Source: Octadecabacter antarcticus 307
GTDB taxonomy: Bacteria; Pseudomonadota; Alphaproteobacteria; Rhodobacterales; Rhodobacteraceae
Assembly: GCF_000155675.2 (NCBI RefSeq)
Contig: NC_020911.1
Span: 3,028,501 to 3,092,500 of the forward strand
Direction of reading: 5' to 3'
Length of the DNA stretch: 64,000 nt
Shown: one piece after another, positions 1-8,780 of the stretch
Layout: the number at the start of each line of letters is the position of its first letter
Numbering within the stretch: the stretch's first letter is position 1
Notes under the pieces: generated by a model
What the model was told of the DNA's origin: nothing
The model's database searches: none
What the model saw: only the letters and a program-made list of their open reading frames with translations
Translations under genes and position numbers: made by a program

Positions 1-224
1 CGCGCATAAGGCAACACGTCCACAAGTCGAGAAGTAATAAGACCATTGGAGACCGAATGGTTTTGAATGGAGCATTTCTTGTGGATGCTAACAAGGAATC
101 TGATTTTGATAAAGCAGTGCAATTACTTGATCAAGATTTAGGCAATCGCCTGATGTTCAAATATGTAGGACCAGTTCCGCCCTACAATTTTGTCAACATC
201 GTCGTAAATTGGGGGGTGGTGTAA
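1..224 (+). CDS. Gas vesicle protein GvpF/GvpL family, C-terminal part
   Basis: The reading frame is open from the window edge to the TAA at 222-224 and encodes about 73 residues. It ends in GPVPPYNFVNIVVNW, matching the GPWPPYSF-type ending of GvpF/GvpL proteins, which also closes the three complete family members downstream. GvpF/L proteins are accessory factors that bind the shell protein GvpA during gas-vesicle assembly. The 5' part lies outside the window. The next gene, gvpG, starts 6 bases after the stop, so the two are in one operon. F or L cannot be assigned from this piece. Confidence 0.8.
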   Translation, partial: RIRQHVHKSRSNKTIGDRMVLNGAFLVDANKESDFDKAVQLLDQDLGNRLMFKYVGPVPPYNFVNIVVNWGVV

Positions 225-229
225 ACATA

Positions 230-484
230 ATGGGTATTATTCTAAACACGCTTATGAGTCCGTTGATTGGCCCCATGAAGGGCGTTTTCTGGGTTGCAGA
301 GCAAATAAAAGATCAGACAGATGCTGAAATCTATGATGACAGCAAGATCCTTGTAGAACTTTCAGAACTTGAGCTTCTTCTTGACCTTGAAAAAATAGAA
401 CTCAAGGACTTTGAGGCCAAGGAGGACGTATTATTAAAACGGTTGCAAGAAATACGAAAGGCAAAGAAAAATGACTCCGTCTAA
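230..484 (+). CDS. gvpG: Gas vesicle protein GvpG
   Basis: An 84-residue protein from the ATG at 230; an upstream in-frame TTG at 209 is less likely because it overlaps the preceding gene. The N-terminus (MGIILNTLMSPLIGPMKG) followed by WVAEQI and a long charged helix rich in Glu, Leu and Lys is the usual GvpG layout and size. GvpG is a small accessory protein of gas-vesicle assembly. It overlaps gvpO by 14 bases, which suggests translational coupling. Confidence 0.8.
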   Translation: MGIILNTLMSPLIGPMKGVFWVAEQIKDQTDAEIYDDSKILVELSELELLLDLEKIELKDFEAKEDVLLKRLQEIRKAKKNDSV

Positions 485-836
485 ATCGCCACCTAGATCT
501 ACTAAAGGCTCCGAAAAACCGTCCCTACTCCAAACGCCTCAGTCGAAAAAAATTGTTGCTCCCCCTCCAATACCACGCCTTATTGATATCATTGAAGGAG
601 CAAAGCTCCAGCTTGCTAGTATGGGGATTTCCCCAATCGATGGTGTCACCGGGATTAAAAAGGTAGAACACGGTTGGGAACTTTTGATTACTTTAGTAGA
701 ACTTTCTCGAATTCCTTCTAGTTCTGATGTGCTTGCTGAATATGCAGTAAGCCTCGATGGGATAGGAGAAATTATTAGTTACAAGCAAGTCCAACGCTTT
801 CTTCGCAATCAGATAGGTATTGATGATGGCGAGTAG
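471..836 (+). CDS. gvpO: Gas vesicle protein GvpO
   Basis: A 121-residue protein. Residues 1-35 are rich in Pro, Ser and Lys and probably disordered. Residues 36-118 match the GvpO domain, including GWELLITLVELSRIP and a terminal basic SYKQVQRFLRNQ stretch. GvpO is needed for vesicle formation in haloarchaea and is common in bacterial clusters; its exact role here is not visible from sequence. It overlaps gvpG and is followed after 36 bases by a gvpA-like gene. Confidence 0.8.
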   Translation: MTPSKSPPRSTKGSEKPSLLQTPQSKKIVAPPPIPRLIDIIEGAKLQLASMGISPIDGVTGIKKVEHGWELLITLVELSRIPSSSDVLAEYAVSLDGIGEIISYKQVQRFLRNQIGIDDGE

Positions 837-872
837 TTCTAAAAATTTCTTACTAAAAAGAGGGCAAGTTTG

Positions 873-1211
873 ATGAATGATGGAAAAATGGAGCATTCGC
901 TGAACGCTACAAATCTCGCAGATATTCTTGAGCGTGTCCTAGACAAAGGTATCGTCATCGCTGGCGATGTAACAATTTCTTTGGTTGGCGTTGAACTGCT
1001 CAATATCAAGTTGCGTCTGCTGATTGCGTCGGTCGATAAGGCTATGGAAATGGGTATCAACTGGTGGGCTCATGATCCTTTCCTCACGGCTGGAGCACAG
1101 GCACCGGCAGTAGCTGATCCAGCCATGTTGGAGAGAATGGATCGCCTTGAGGCCGCTCTTGCAACAGCTTTGGCATCGAACCAGACGACCCCAATGAAGG
1201 GACACAAGTAG
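873..1211 (+). CDS. GvpA-family minor gas vesicle protein (GvpJ/GvpS-like)
   Basis: A 112-residue protein from the ATG at 873, preceded by an AGAGGG ribosome-binding site. Residues about 12-50 carry the GvpA-fold core (LADILERVLDKGIVIAGDV, then SLVGVELLNIK and ASVDKA). It continues with MGINWWAHDP and a C-terminal MLERMDRLEAAL helix that the structural GvpA lacks. This makes it a minor or nucleating homologue of the GvpJ/S/M type rather than the bulk shell protein. Its stop codon overlaps the next possible start by one base (TAGTG). Confidence 0.75.
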   Translation: MNDGKMEHSLNATNLADILERVLDKGIVIAGDVTISLVGVELLNIKLRLLIASVDKAMEMGINWWAHDPFLTAGAQAPAVADPAMLERMDRLEAALATALASNQTTPMKGHK

Positions 1212-2296
1212 TGAGGGCACCACAAATGACCGTAGTGGCAGAAGAAAACATGACCGGAAGCGTAGGGCTTTACGTCTGTGCAATCGTGGCAGAGTGGGAG
1301 TCTAACAGCGCGCTGATAAAATGCGCCAATGAAGCGCAAGGCGAAATCCAGCTGATTGGGCAGGGGGGGATTACTGCCGTTGTAATGGTGCCGCCCGAGG
1401 ACCAGCCTGTCAGCCGAGATCGACAGGAATTAGTGCGACAACTGCTGGTGCACCAGCAGCTTGTTGAAAGGTTTACTGAGATTGCACCTGTCCTGCCAGT
1501 CAAGTTCGGAACTCTCGCGCCAGATCGCGAAAGCGTTGAGCTCGGTCTTGAAAGAGGGCGTGAGAAGTTTTTTACTGCCTTTGGTGGCTTGTCTGGCAAA
1601 ACACAGTTCGAGATTACTGTGACCTGGGATGTTGCTGATGTATTTGCGAAGATTGCCAAATTGCCTGCTGTTGTAAAGCTGAAAGTAGATCTGGTGGCAA
1701 CGTCGGAGAGTGATAGACCAATAAATCTGGACCGAGTTGGAAGGCTTGTGAAAGAAACTCTTGATCATCAGCGGGCACAAACTGGCAAAGTTCTATTGGA
1801 CGCCCTGTTGCCGCTTGGCGTTGACAGTATTGTCAACCCAATCCTAAACGATAGCATAGTCTTGAATCTGGCTTTGCTAGTTGACACGGATCAAGCAGAT
1901 GCGCTTGACCGCTGCCTCGATGAACTGGACAGCACCTTTCATGGTGCTTTGTCGTTTCGTTGTGTTGGTCCAATGCCACCGCACAGTTTTGCAACGGTCG
2001 AGATCAATTACATCGAACCCACCCAGGTCAGTCACGCTTGCTGTGTTCTGGAACTCGACGCCGCCCATAATTTTGAAGAAATTCGTTCAGCCTATCATCG
2101 TCTTGCTAGGCAGACCCAACAGGACATCGCGCCTGATGTCGTTGTGGACAACAAAAGTTCTAGTGTGGGTATTGCAGTGCTTAACGACGCCTACAAGACG
2201 CTGTTGTCTTTTGTCGATGCAGGTGGACCGGTAGTCGTTTCGGTGCAGCGGCAGGAAGATGCCTATGCGACTGATATCCCTTCAAGCGGCGGATAG
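1211..2296 (+). CDS. GvpF/GvpL family protein with a C-terminal J-like domain
   Basis: Up to 361 residues; starts at GTG 1211, ATG 1226 or ATG 1250 are all possible, and the family usually begins near the LYVCAIV strand, which favours 1250. Residues about 15-270 form a GvpF/L domain ending in GPMPPHSFATVEI. An extra 80-90 residues follow (ACCVLELDAAHNFEEIRSAY, then HRLARQ, PD and VLNDAYKTLL). Their pattern resembles a DnaJ J domain, but the HPD tripeptide is replaced by QQD, so normal Hsp70 stimulation is doubtful. The protein is about 100 residues longer than its paralogues downstream. Confidence 0.75.
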   Translation: MRAPQMTVVAEENMTGSVGLYVCAIVAEWESNSALIKCANEAQGEIQLIGQGGITAVVMVPPEDQPVSRDRQELVRQLLVHQQLVERFTEIAPVLPVKFGTLAPDRESVELGLERGREKFFTAFGGLSGKTQFEITVTWDVADVFAKIAKLPAVVKLKVDLVATSESDRPINLDRVGRLVKETLDHQRAQTGKVLLDALLPLGVDSIVNPILNDSIVLNLALLVDTDQADALDRCLDELDSTFHGALSFRCVGPMPPHSFATVEINYIEPTQVSHACCVLELDAAHNFEEIRSAYHRLARQTQQDIAPDVVVDNKSSSVGIAVLNDAYKTLLSFVDAGGPVVVSVQRQEDAYATDIPSSGG

Positions 2297-2308
2297 AAGG
2301 AACCTTAA

Positions 2309-3145
2309 ATGAGATCTGCAACATCAATTGTCTATGCCTATGGCGTTCTAACTAACTGTTCAGATATTGCTTTGGACATGCCCCGAAGTGATCTTGCAGG
2401 GCTTGTCAAGAATGGCCCTCTAAGGATTCTGCCGTTCGGTAATATTGCTGCGGTCGTGTGCGACTTTGTACTGCCAAATGGCAGTGATCTCGAAACTCTT
2501 CTAGAGGATAGCCGGTCAGCAGAGCGATTAATTCTTAACCACCACCAGGTGCTGTCGTACATTGTTAGCCAACATACGATATTGCCGCTCAGGTTTGGGG
2601 CCGCCTTTACTGAGGATGCGGGTGTTATCGCCGCACTGGGCGGCCGTTGCAGCGAATTGCAGAAAGCACTTGGCCGTATTGATGGGGCACTCGAATGGGG
2701 TGTGAAAACATTCTGCGATAGGAAGCTGTTGAAGCAACGCGTCAGGGGAACGGGTTCTGAGATCAGCGATCTTGAAAGCGAAATTGCGAAGCAGGGTGAG
2801 GGTAAAGCCTTTTTTCTGCGTCGCCGGAAAGAACGCCTGATACTTGAGGAAGTTGAGGAGATTCTCGAACAGTGCGTTGTTGGGACTCAAGAACAGTTAG
2901 AGCCGAGTGTTATTGAGGAAGCTTTGGTCAAGCTTCAGCCTCCCACAGTACATGGGCATGAGCATGACATGTTAAGTAACATATCCTATCTGATTGCTCG
3001 GGGCACTGAAGACGCGTTTATGCAATCGCTTGAAGATTTGCGTTTGGCCCATGCGCCATATGGTTTAGAATACCAAATGAATGGTCCTTGGCCAGCTTAC
3101 AGTTTTTCTGACCAACAGTTGGAAGGCGGCGTAAATGACCAATAA
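2309..3145 (+). CDS. Gas vesicle protein GvpF/GvpL family
   Basis: A 278-residue protein. The N-terminal strand (SIVYAYGVL), the central RLILNHHQVLSYI and ILPLRFG motifs, a Glu/Arg-rich coiled segment around residues 150-190, and the C-terminal GPWPAYSF ending are all diagnostic of GvpF/L. It begins 12 bases after the previous gene and overlaps the following gvpA-like gene by 11 bases. It is an accessory protein in vesicle assembly; F and L types cannot be separated here by eye. Confidence 0.85.
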   Translation: MRSATSIVYAYGVLTNCSDIALDMPRSDLAGLVKNGPLRILPFGNIAAVVCDFVLPNGSDLETLLEDSRSAERLILNHHQVLSYIVSQHTILPLRFGAAFTEDAGVIAALGGRCSELQKALGRIDGALEWGVKTFCDRKLLKQRVRGTGSEISDLESEIAKQGEGKAFFLRRRKERLILEEVEEILEQCVVGTQEQLEPSVIEEALVKLQPPTVHGHEHDMLSNISYLIARGTEDAFMQSLEDLRLAHAPYGLEYQMNGPWPAYSFSDQQLEGGVNDQ

Positions 3146-3359
3146 GGCACAAGGTGGACAGGATTTAGCGCTTGCTGATTTGTTGGATCGAGCGCTCAGC
3201 ACCGGTGTTGTTATTTGGGGCGAAGCGACCATATCCTTGGCCGGTGTCGATCTCGTTTATGTTGGATTGAAAGTCCTGGTTGCTTCTGTGGACGCCGCGG
3301 AGCGGATGAAGGCTGCAAGTCTAGTTGACCGGCCAACCGATAGGGGTCAACAAATATGA
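3135..3359 (+). CDS. GvpA-family minor gas vesicle protein (GvpM/GvpJ-like)
   Basis: A 74-residue GvpA-fold protein. LADLLDRALSTGVVIWGEA, SLAGVDLVYVGLKVLVASVD and a short basic tail follow the GvpA core pattern of two helices and a beta hairpin. Divergence from the shell protein (GEATISL, YVGLK) places it with the minor homologues M, J and S. It overlaps its neighbours on both sides by a few bases, so it is tightly coupled within the operon. Confidence 0.75.
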   Translation: MTNKAQGGQDLALADLLDRALSTGVVIWGEATISLAGVDLVYVGLKVLVASVDAAERMKAASLVDRPTDRGQQI

Positions 3360-4078
3360 AAAGACTTTATGTCTACGGAATCGTTGGGGCGACCAGCTTT
3401 GATGATCCGCTGCCCAATGGGCATGATGAAGCCTCTGTGTTTGCTCTTGTCAGTGGTGATATTGCAGTCGCTGTGAGTTTCGTGGAACGATCGGCTGTCG
3501 AAGCATCGGCTGCGAATGTCTGGCTACATGATAATGTCCTGAGCGCCTTGATGACACGATACGCGGTACTACCGATGCGCTTCGGGACAATTGCAGTTGG
3601 AGCCACGCAGCTTCTTGAAGGCATCGTAAAGCGGCAGAAACAATTGATGAAAGATTTGATGAGACTCAACGAAAACGTTGAAATTGCACTACACATATCA
3701 GGAAAAAACTGGGAAAAAGTTAATCAAAAGGTTACTAAAAAAAATACCGATCAGGCCATAACCCAAGGCACAGCCTATTTGCTGGGAAGGCAGCAAAGCC
3801 TCTATGGTTCGGATAAGACGCAGTTGTTGGTGCAAAATGTTAGGCGTGCTATCCGATCTGGTCTTGACCCGCTTATGAAAGATGTCATCTGGCCAATTGA
3901 TAAGCCTCAGGCGTTGCCGTTCAAGGCATCCTGCCTGATCAATAGGAACGACGTCGCGAGTTTTGTGCAAATTGTGAATGATATCGCAGCGCAAAATTTG
4001 GATGCCCGTGTGACCTGTACTGGACCATGGGCACCCTACTCATTTGTTGGAAAGTCTGGAGTGGAAGGTGAGACATGA
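3356..4078 (+). CDS. Gas vesicle protein GvpF/GvpL family
   Basis: A 240-residue protein with the standard start MKRLYVYGIV, the YAVLPMRFGT motif at about residues 65-75, and the GPWAPYSF ending. Size and motifs fit GvpF/L. It is the fourth member of the family in this cluster counting the partial copy at the window edge. The start ATGA overlaps the end of the preceding gene, and the end overlaps gvpK by 4 bases. Confidence 0.85.
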   Translation: MKRLYVYGIVGATSFDDPLPNGHDEASVFALVSGDIAVAVSFVERSAVEASAANVWLHDNVLSALMTRYAVLPMRFGTIAVGATQLLEGIVKRQKQLMKDLMRLNENVEIALHISGKNWEKVNQKVTKKNTDQAITQGTAYLLGRQQSLYGSDKTQLLVQNVRRAIRSGLDPLMKDVIWPIDKPQALPFKASCLINRNDVASFVQIVNDIAAQNLDARVTCTGPWAPYSFVGKSGVEGET

Positions 4079-4473
4079 AAACGACAAGTGACAGTCAATT
4101 CGATTCGATGAAAAAGATTTTGACGGACTCTAGTAAGGAAGATTCTGCTTCGTGCGACCCTACTGATCTGTTGCCAAATAAATCACTGCCTCCAAGTCTT
4201 TCGACTAGTCCTGAGACGGCAGCTGACGACCTTGTAAAGCTCGTATTGGCTGTCATCGATACGGTCCGGCAAGTGATGGAGAAGCAAGCCATCCGCCGAG
4301 TTGAAAGCGGTGCTCTGGCTGAAGCGGAAATTGAACGACTTGGCCTAACATTGATGCGTCTTGAAGCGCGAATGGTAGAACTTAAATCCCATTTTGGCCT
4401 TTCTAACGAAGACCTAAATCTTCATTTTGGAACGGTTCAGGATCTCAAGGACATTTTGAACGACGAAGAATAG
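4075..4473 (+). CDS. gvpK: Gas vesicle protein GvpK
   Basis: A 132-residue protein. After a Ser/Asp-rich leader of about 48 residues comes the GvpK domain: DDLVKLVLAVIDTVRQVMEK, then QAIRRVESGALAEAEIERLG, LMRLEARM, and HFGLSNEDLNLHFG. GvpK is an accessory protein of vesicle formation. It is the last recognisable gvp gene here. An IS21 end fragment starts 37 bases after its stop, so the original downstream part of the operon may have been lost or moved. Confidence 0.85.
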   Translation: MKTTSDSQFDSMKKILTDSSKEDSASCDPTDLLPNKSLPPSLSTSPETAADDLVKLVLAVIDTVRQVMEKQAIRRVESGALAEAEIERLGLTLMRLEARMVELKSHFGLSNEDLNLHFGTVQDLKDILNDEE

Positions 4474-4509
4474 CAGTGGCATATTATTGTACGTTATCAG
4501 GATTTTTCT

Positions 4510-4734
4510 TGTAAAACGCACAGCAATAATGTGCCACAGAAACGGCTGCGACATAGCGCAGTTGTAGCGGAGTAAAATTCCGCCAGTTTGTGTCCTTCGT
4601 TTATTCGAAGGGCGGGAGATGTATTCTGTGGATATTTATAATCGTGTGCGCCGCGCTTGTTTGAAGGACGGTATGTCAGCCCGAGAAACGGCTCGATATT
4701 TTAACAAGGACCGTAAGACGATCGCGAAGATGCT
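4510..4734 (+). mobile_element. IS21-family end fragment with truncated istA
   Basis: This matches the istA-side end of the complete IS21 element at 18819-22733: terminus TGTAAAACGCACAGC, the leader, then an istA start at 4619 (MYSVDIYNRVRRACLKDGMS). Identity stops abruptly after the codons for KTIAKML at about 4734. Only about 39 residues of the helix-turn-helix N-terminus remain, so it cannot encode a transposase. One residue differs from the long copy (RETARYF against REAARYF). Confidence 0.85.
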
Positions 4735-4770
4735 TTTAGGTAGGTTGCATCAATTGAGATTATTTTTTTA

Positions 4771-6105
4771 GGGAGTATCCGAAACTCTGTGTATGAGGTT
4801 TAGCCCATGCGGTTTCGACGGATCATTTATTGAACCGTTCTGAGTATAGGATAGCGAATTGGTTTCGTGCGGCAACCCATTCTCTGACGCATCTGCCAGC
4901 CTTCTCGAAGCTTCGGATTGCAAGATAGATTAGCTTGGTTGCTGCGTCGTCGGTTGGAAAGCTGCCGCGGGTCTTTGTTGTTTTCCGGATGACCCTGTTT
5001 AAGCTTTCAATCGCATTGGTCGTGTAGATAATTTTGCGCACGGCTGGCGGGAAGGCAAAGAACGGGATGACCTCTTGCCAGGCCCGCCGCCATGATGGTG
5101 CGATGGAGGGGTATTTGTCGCCCCATTCAGCTTCAAAATCATCAAGGGCTTTTGCCGCCTCAGCATCATCCGTAGCCTGGTAAATCCGTTTCAGGTTTTT
5201 GGCGACCTCCTTGCGATCTTTCCATCCGCAGAAGTTCAATGAGTGCCGCACCAGATGCACGATGCACGTCTGGACTGTGGTCTCTGGGAAGGCCGCGTTG
5301 ATGGCGTCAGGAAAGCCCTTGAGGCCGTCAACAACGGCGATAAGGATATCTTCGACGCCACGATTGCGCAGATTGTTCATTACCGACAGCCAGAACTTGG
5401 CGCCTTCATTGTTGGCAATCCACAGCCCCAAAACCTCGCGTTCGCCTTCTGGGGTGACGCCAAGGGCCACGTAGACCGCCTTATTCTTGACCTGACGGCT
5501 TTCAGCGTCTCGGATTTTGACCCTGAGTGCGTCGAGGAAAACGATCGGATACATCGGCTCCAGAGCGCGGCTTTGCCAGTCTGAAACCTCAGCCAAAACG
5601 GCATCAGTGACGCGGCTGATGAGATCAGCGGAAACGCGCAGGCCATAGACCTCCTCAAGATGGGATCGGATATCACGCGTCGACAGGCCAGCCGCATAAA
5701 GCCCAATGATTTTATCATCCATCCCGTCGATCCGTGTTTGGCCCTTCTTGATCAGTTCTGGCTGAAAGCTGCCGTCTCTATCACGTGGAACATCGATAGG
5801 CACCGCGCCATCATTGCCCTTCAGCGTCTTGCGTGTGGTGCCGTTGCGCCGGTTGTCCTGCAGGGTTGCCGGTTCACCGTCCGGCTCATAGCCAAGGTGT
5901 TCTGTCAGTTCCGCGCCAAGCATCCGCTCCATCAGTCGGACCTTCAGCTCCTTCATCAAGCCTTGCTCACCCAACAAATCGTTCGCGTTCCCAACGCCCC
6001 TCAGCAGCTCGTCTAATACATCTTTGGATATCGTCATTGTCGTCATACTCCTTCGTTAATGAAGCATGGGCCAATTTACTCATACACAGAAGATCGGACA
6101 CTCTC
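4771..6105 (-). mobile_element. IS256-family insertion sequence, 407-aa transposase type
   Basis: A 1335-bp element. Its imperfect inverted ends share TCTGTGTATGAG and GGCCCATGC-type blocks (left 4771-4812, right 6066-6105 in reverse). It is flanked by an exact 8-bp duplication TTTTTTTA at 4763-4770 and 6106-6113, typical of IS256. It inserted into an AT-rich stretch just beyond the truncated istA fragment. Confidence 0.9.
4823..6046 (-). CDS. IS256-family transposase
   Basis: A 407-residue Mutator-type DDE transposase that appears complete. Catalytic blocks are visible: FLDALRVKIRD (first Asp), VVDGLKGFPDAI (second Asp) and TTNAIESLNRVIRK (Glu). The C-x2-H pattern TCIVHLVRHS lies between the second Asp and the Glu, as in the family. 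It makes single-protein cut-out/copy-in transposition of its own element. No internal stops or shifts are seen, so it may be active. Confidence 0.95.
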   Translation of the reverse strand: MTTMTISKDVLDELLRGVGNANDLLGEQGLMKELKVRLMERMLGAELTEHLGYEPDGEPATLQDNRRNGTTRKTLKGNDGAVPIDVPRDRDGSFQPELIKKGQTRIDGMDDKIIGLYAAGLSTRDIRSHLEEVYGLRVSADLISRVTDAVLAEVSDWQSRALEPMYPIVFLDALRVKIRDAESRQVKNKAVYVALGVTPEGEREVLGLWIANNEGAKFWLSVMNNLRNRGVEDILIAVVDGLKGFPDAINAAFPETTVQTCIVHLVRHSLNFCGWKDRKEVAKNLKRIYQATDDAEAAKALDDFEAEWGDKYPSIAPSWRRAWQEVIPFFAFPPAVRKIIYTTNAIESLNRVIRKTTKTRGSFPTDDAATKLIYLAIRSFEKAGRCVREWVAARNQFAILYSERFNK

Positions 6106-6113
6106 TTTTTTTA

Positions 6114-6357
6114 TTATCTGAGCCCTGTTCTGCGATCCCCATCATTATCCGTGCGAACACACCCTGTCACTCCAGCGCTTCCAGCAGTTATACAAAGCCT
6201 TCGGTGGACCATACTCTAATTGTGCATCACACCACCTTAGACGGGATTACATCCGCTCATCTGTGCGTCACTCAGCTTATAAATACTCCTCATTCTACCA
6301 CCCATCTTTGGGACTTTGAAACACAAGATCATAGTAGTACAAAATAATCTAGTGAGA
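6114..6357. other. Unassigned segment between two IS256 elements
   Basis: About 240 bases lie between the right target duplication of one IS256 element and the left flank of the next. A 93-codon open frame crosses it on the plus strand but starts inside the upstream IS, and I recognise no family in it. It probably continues the sequence that lay next to the IS21 fragment before the IS256 insertions. No gene is supported. Confidence 0.4.
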
Positions 6358-6365
6358 CCTGCACC

Positions 6366-7748
6366 GAGTTATAACCGAAAGTTGGTGACGGCCCGAATGG
6401 GCGGCATATCATGGCGTTGTTGAAGCGCCGCAATTCTCATTGAGAAAAGGATATGCCACATGACCAAGAATACAGTTATCGACTTCGCAAAACCAAGCGA
6501 TTTTTCACCTGATCCGCTGACGGATCTTCTGCGAGCAGGTGCGCAGGAACTTCTGGCCACTGCGGTGCGCGCGGAGGTGTCCGAATTCATGGGCGGTCAC
6601 GCGCACCTTTTGGACGACGAGGGCCGCCAGCGTTTGGTGCGCCACGGGTTTCTGCCGGAGCGCGAGGTTATGACCGGGATTGGCAAGGTAGCGGTTCAGG
6701 TTCCTCGGGTAAGGGATCGTGGTGAAAACCCGGATGGTTCGAAGGTCCGTTTCAACTCGTCGCTTGTCCCGCCCTATTTGCGCAAGGCAAAGTCTGTGGA
6801 GGAATTGCTACCGTGGCTTTACCTCAAAGGCATCTCGACAGGGGACTTCAGCGAGGCACTGGCATCCCTTGTAGGGCCAGACGCCGATGGATTGTCGGCC
6901 TCGACGATCACGCGACTGAAGTCGACCTGGTGGGAAGAATACGAGGCTTGGCGCAAACGCGATCTGACGGCAAAGCGCTACGTCTACATCTGGGCCGACG
7001 GTGTCTACTTCAACCCACGCCTGGACGATGATCGTCAATGTATGTTGGTGATTATTGGCGCGGATGAGTATGGTGACAAGGATGTTCTTGGTATCATGGA
7101 CGGGTTCCGCGAGAATGCGGACAGCTGGCGGGACCTTCTTCGGAGCTTGCAAAAACGGGGGCTGACGATTGCGCCTGATCTGGCCTGTGGGGACGGTGCT
7201 TTGGGCTTCTGGACTGCACTTCGGGACGTGTATCCGACGACGAAAGAACAGCGCTGCTGGGTCCACAAGATGGCCAACATCACAGGCGCGATGCCAAAGC
7301 CCCTGCATGAAAAGGCCAAGGCAGGGCTGCAAGACATCTGGATGGTGGCAACAAAGAAAGAGGCGGTTGTCGCCTTCGACCTGTTCGTTGAAACTTACGG
7401 TGTCAAATACGAGCGTGCGGTCAAAAAGCTGACCAAGGATCGCAACGTGCTGCTGACATTCTACGACTTCCCTGCCGAGCACTGGAAGCACATCCGCACG
7501 ACAAACCCCATCGAGAGCGTCTTCGCTACCGTGCGCAACCGAACCCGCAAGACCAAGGGCTGCCTAAGCCGCAAAACGGCCCTGTCCATGGTCTTCAAGC
7601 TAATGATGTCAGCCAAGAAAAAATGGCGAAAGCTCAGCGGCACAAACCGACTGCCCGAAGTCATTCAGGGGGTTGAGTTCAAAGACGGGATCAAGCAACT
7701 TCAAAACGCCGCCTGATGACAGCCGTCACCAACTTTTGGGCATAACTC
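6366..7748 (+). mobile_element. IS256-family insertion sequence, 418-aa type, copy 1
   Basis: A 1383-bp element with inverted ends GAGTTATAACCGAAAGTTGG and, in reverse, GAGTTATGCCCAAAAGTTGG. Flanks CCTGCACC (6358-6365) and CGTGCACC (7749-7756) look like an 8-bp target duplication with one later change. A second copy lies at 24651-26032. The two copies differ at many synonymous positions, so they did not arise from each other recently. Confidence 0.9.
6460..7716 (+). CDS. IS256-family transposase (418 aa)
   Basis: A complete Mutator-type transposase starting at the ATG in AGGATATGCCACATGACC. Catalytic blocks: IWADGVYFNPR (Asp), CGDGALGFW (Asp) and TTNPIESVFATVRNRT (Glu), with the C-x2-H motif RCWVHK between. 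Length and domain order are normal for the family. Compared with copy 2 at 24745 it differs in a handful of residues, for example RGENPDG against RGVNANG. Confidence 0.95.
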   Translation: MTKNTVIDFAKPSDFSPDPLTDLLRAGAQELLATAVRAEVSEFMGGHAHLLDDEGRQRLVRHGFLPEREVMTGIGKVAVQVPRVRDRGENPDGSKVRFNSSLVPPYLRKAKSVEELLPWLYLKGISTGDFSEALASLVGPDADGLSASTITRLKSTWWEEYEAWRKRDLTAKRYVYIWADGVYFNPRLDDDRQCMLVIIGADEYGDKDVLGIMDGFRENADSWRDLLRSLQKRGLTIAPDLACGDGALGFWTALRDVYPTTKEQRCWVHKMANITGAMPKPLHEKAKAGLQDIWMVATKKEAVVAFDLFVETYGVKYERAVKKLTKDRNVLLTFYDFPAEHWKHIRTTNPIESVFATVRNRTRKTKGCLSRKTALSMVFKLMMSAKKKWRKLSGTNRLPEVIQGVEFKDGIKQLQNAA

Positions 7749-7970
7749 CGTGCACCTAGATTGTTAGTGTCTATGGCGGCGTAAAAATTCACTGAAGATT
7801 TCGTAAATATATTTATTTAGTGGCCTTTGGAAATTTGATTACACTGGTTGAATGGATAAACGAACCTTGCCCCACTGGTGGCCATTTGGTAACGTGATCA
7901 CTATAACATGCCATTTCGATCATATGAATAGCGTCGTAGCCGCCTAGTGAATTGTTGCAATATATTCAAA

Positions 7971-8525
7971 CTATGAGTAAGGGATTTTTGGATCAAAGGT
8001 TAATTTCAACATCTCACGCTCTCTAGACGGAATGTGTCGCACTTTAATCCTAGGTTTAATTTTACTTTGGGTTAATGAGTTTAACGTAATCAGGCCACCA
8101 ATCAGAAAAACCAACATGCCCAAATAAATTGGGCCAGCATGAGCTACCCAATTATGCTTAAAATCCCCAGCGTAATCCAAAGACGATATCAATATAAAAG
8201 CTACAGAAGGTGAAATCATCGCCGCCCACCACGCCCACCAATATCCACGTTGAACCCCGCACCAGACCAACGCTATGACCGCGAAACTAGTTGACGCAAT
8301 GAACCCAGAAACAGCTACATGGAGGTGATTCATATAAGCCATAATGGCGGGATTGATTGTGTCAAGCTCGGCAGGCGTCACACCGCTAAGCGTATAAACG
8401 CCAATCTCAAATCCAACACCTGATAAACTAACAAATAAAAATATAACTGCATAAGTTAAAAATATTAACATACCAAAAACCATTAATATACCACCCTTTG
8501 TAATGACTAAATTAGATGTATTCAT
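7971..8525 (-). CDS. Small four-helix membrane protein of unknown function
   Basis: A 184-residue protein with about four hydrophobic helices (residues about 10-35, 65-90, 95-120 and 130-150). A conserved-looking MNHLHVAVSGFIA stretch and a tryptophan-rich WWAWWAAMISP segment lie in the middle, and the tail is basic and cytosolic. I do not recognise the family. The gene is AT-richer than most of the window and lies alone between an IS256 and an IS3 element. It may be a passenger left between insertions. Confidence 0.6.
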   Translation of the reverse strand: MNTSNLVITKGGILMVFGMLIFLTYAVIFLFVSLSGVGFEIGVYTLSGVTPAELDTINPAIMAYMNHLHVAVSGFIASTSFAVIALVWCGVQRGYWWAWWAAMISPSVAFILISSLDYAGDFKHNWVAHAGPIYLGMLVFLIGGLITLNSLTQSKIKPRIKVRHIPSREREMLKLTFDPKIPYS

Positions 8526-8719
8526 AGTTTTTACCTCATTATCTATTAATTAATTAATCCTAAATTCCCTAAGTTGAGTTCTTAATCATAAGTGAACACT
8601 ACTCTTCTCAAATTATGCACTAGAACGATCAAAGTACGAACGAGGTAAACGGTTAAACAACACATCCTTTCGGGTAGGTCACACTATAGGGCACCCCTAT
8701 AAATCGCAGCTGACCTGAG
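8526..8719. other. Intergenic stretch upstream of the membrane protein gene
   Basis: This holds the upstream region of the minus-strand membrane protein gene and the left border of the IS3 element. A small palindrome (TATAGGG at 8685-8691 with CCCTATA at 8695-8701) lies close to the IS3 border. I see no gene. Confidence 0.4.
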
Positions 8720-8780
8720 AGGTGGTCCTAGTTTGTCGACCAGTTTACAGCCTTGTTAAGATGGATCAGGGTTTCATTTA

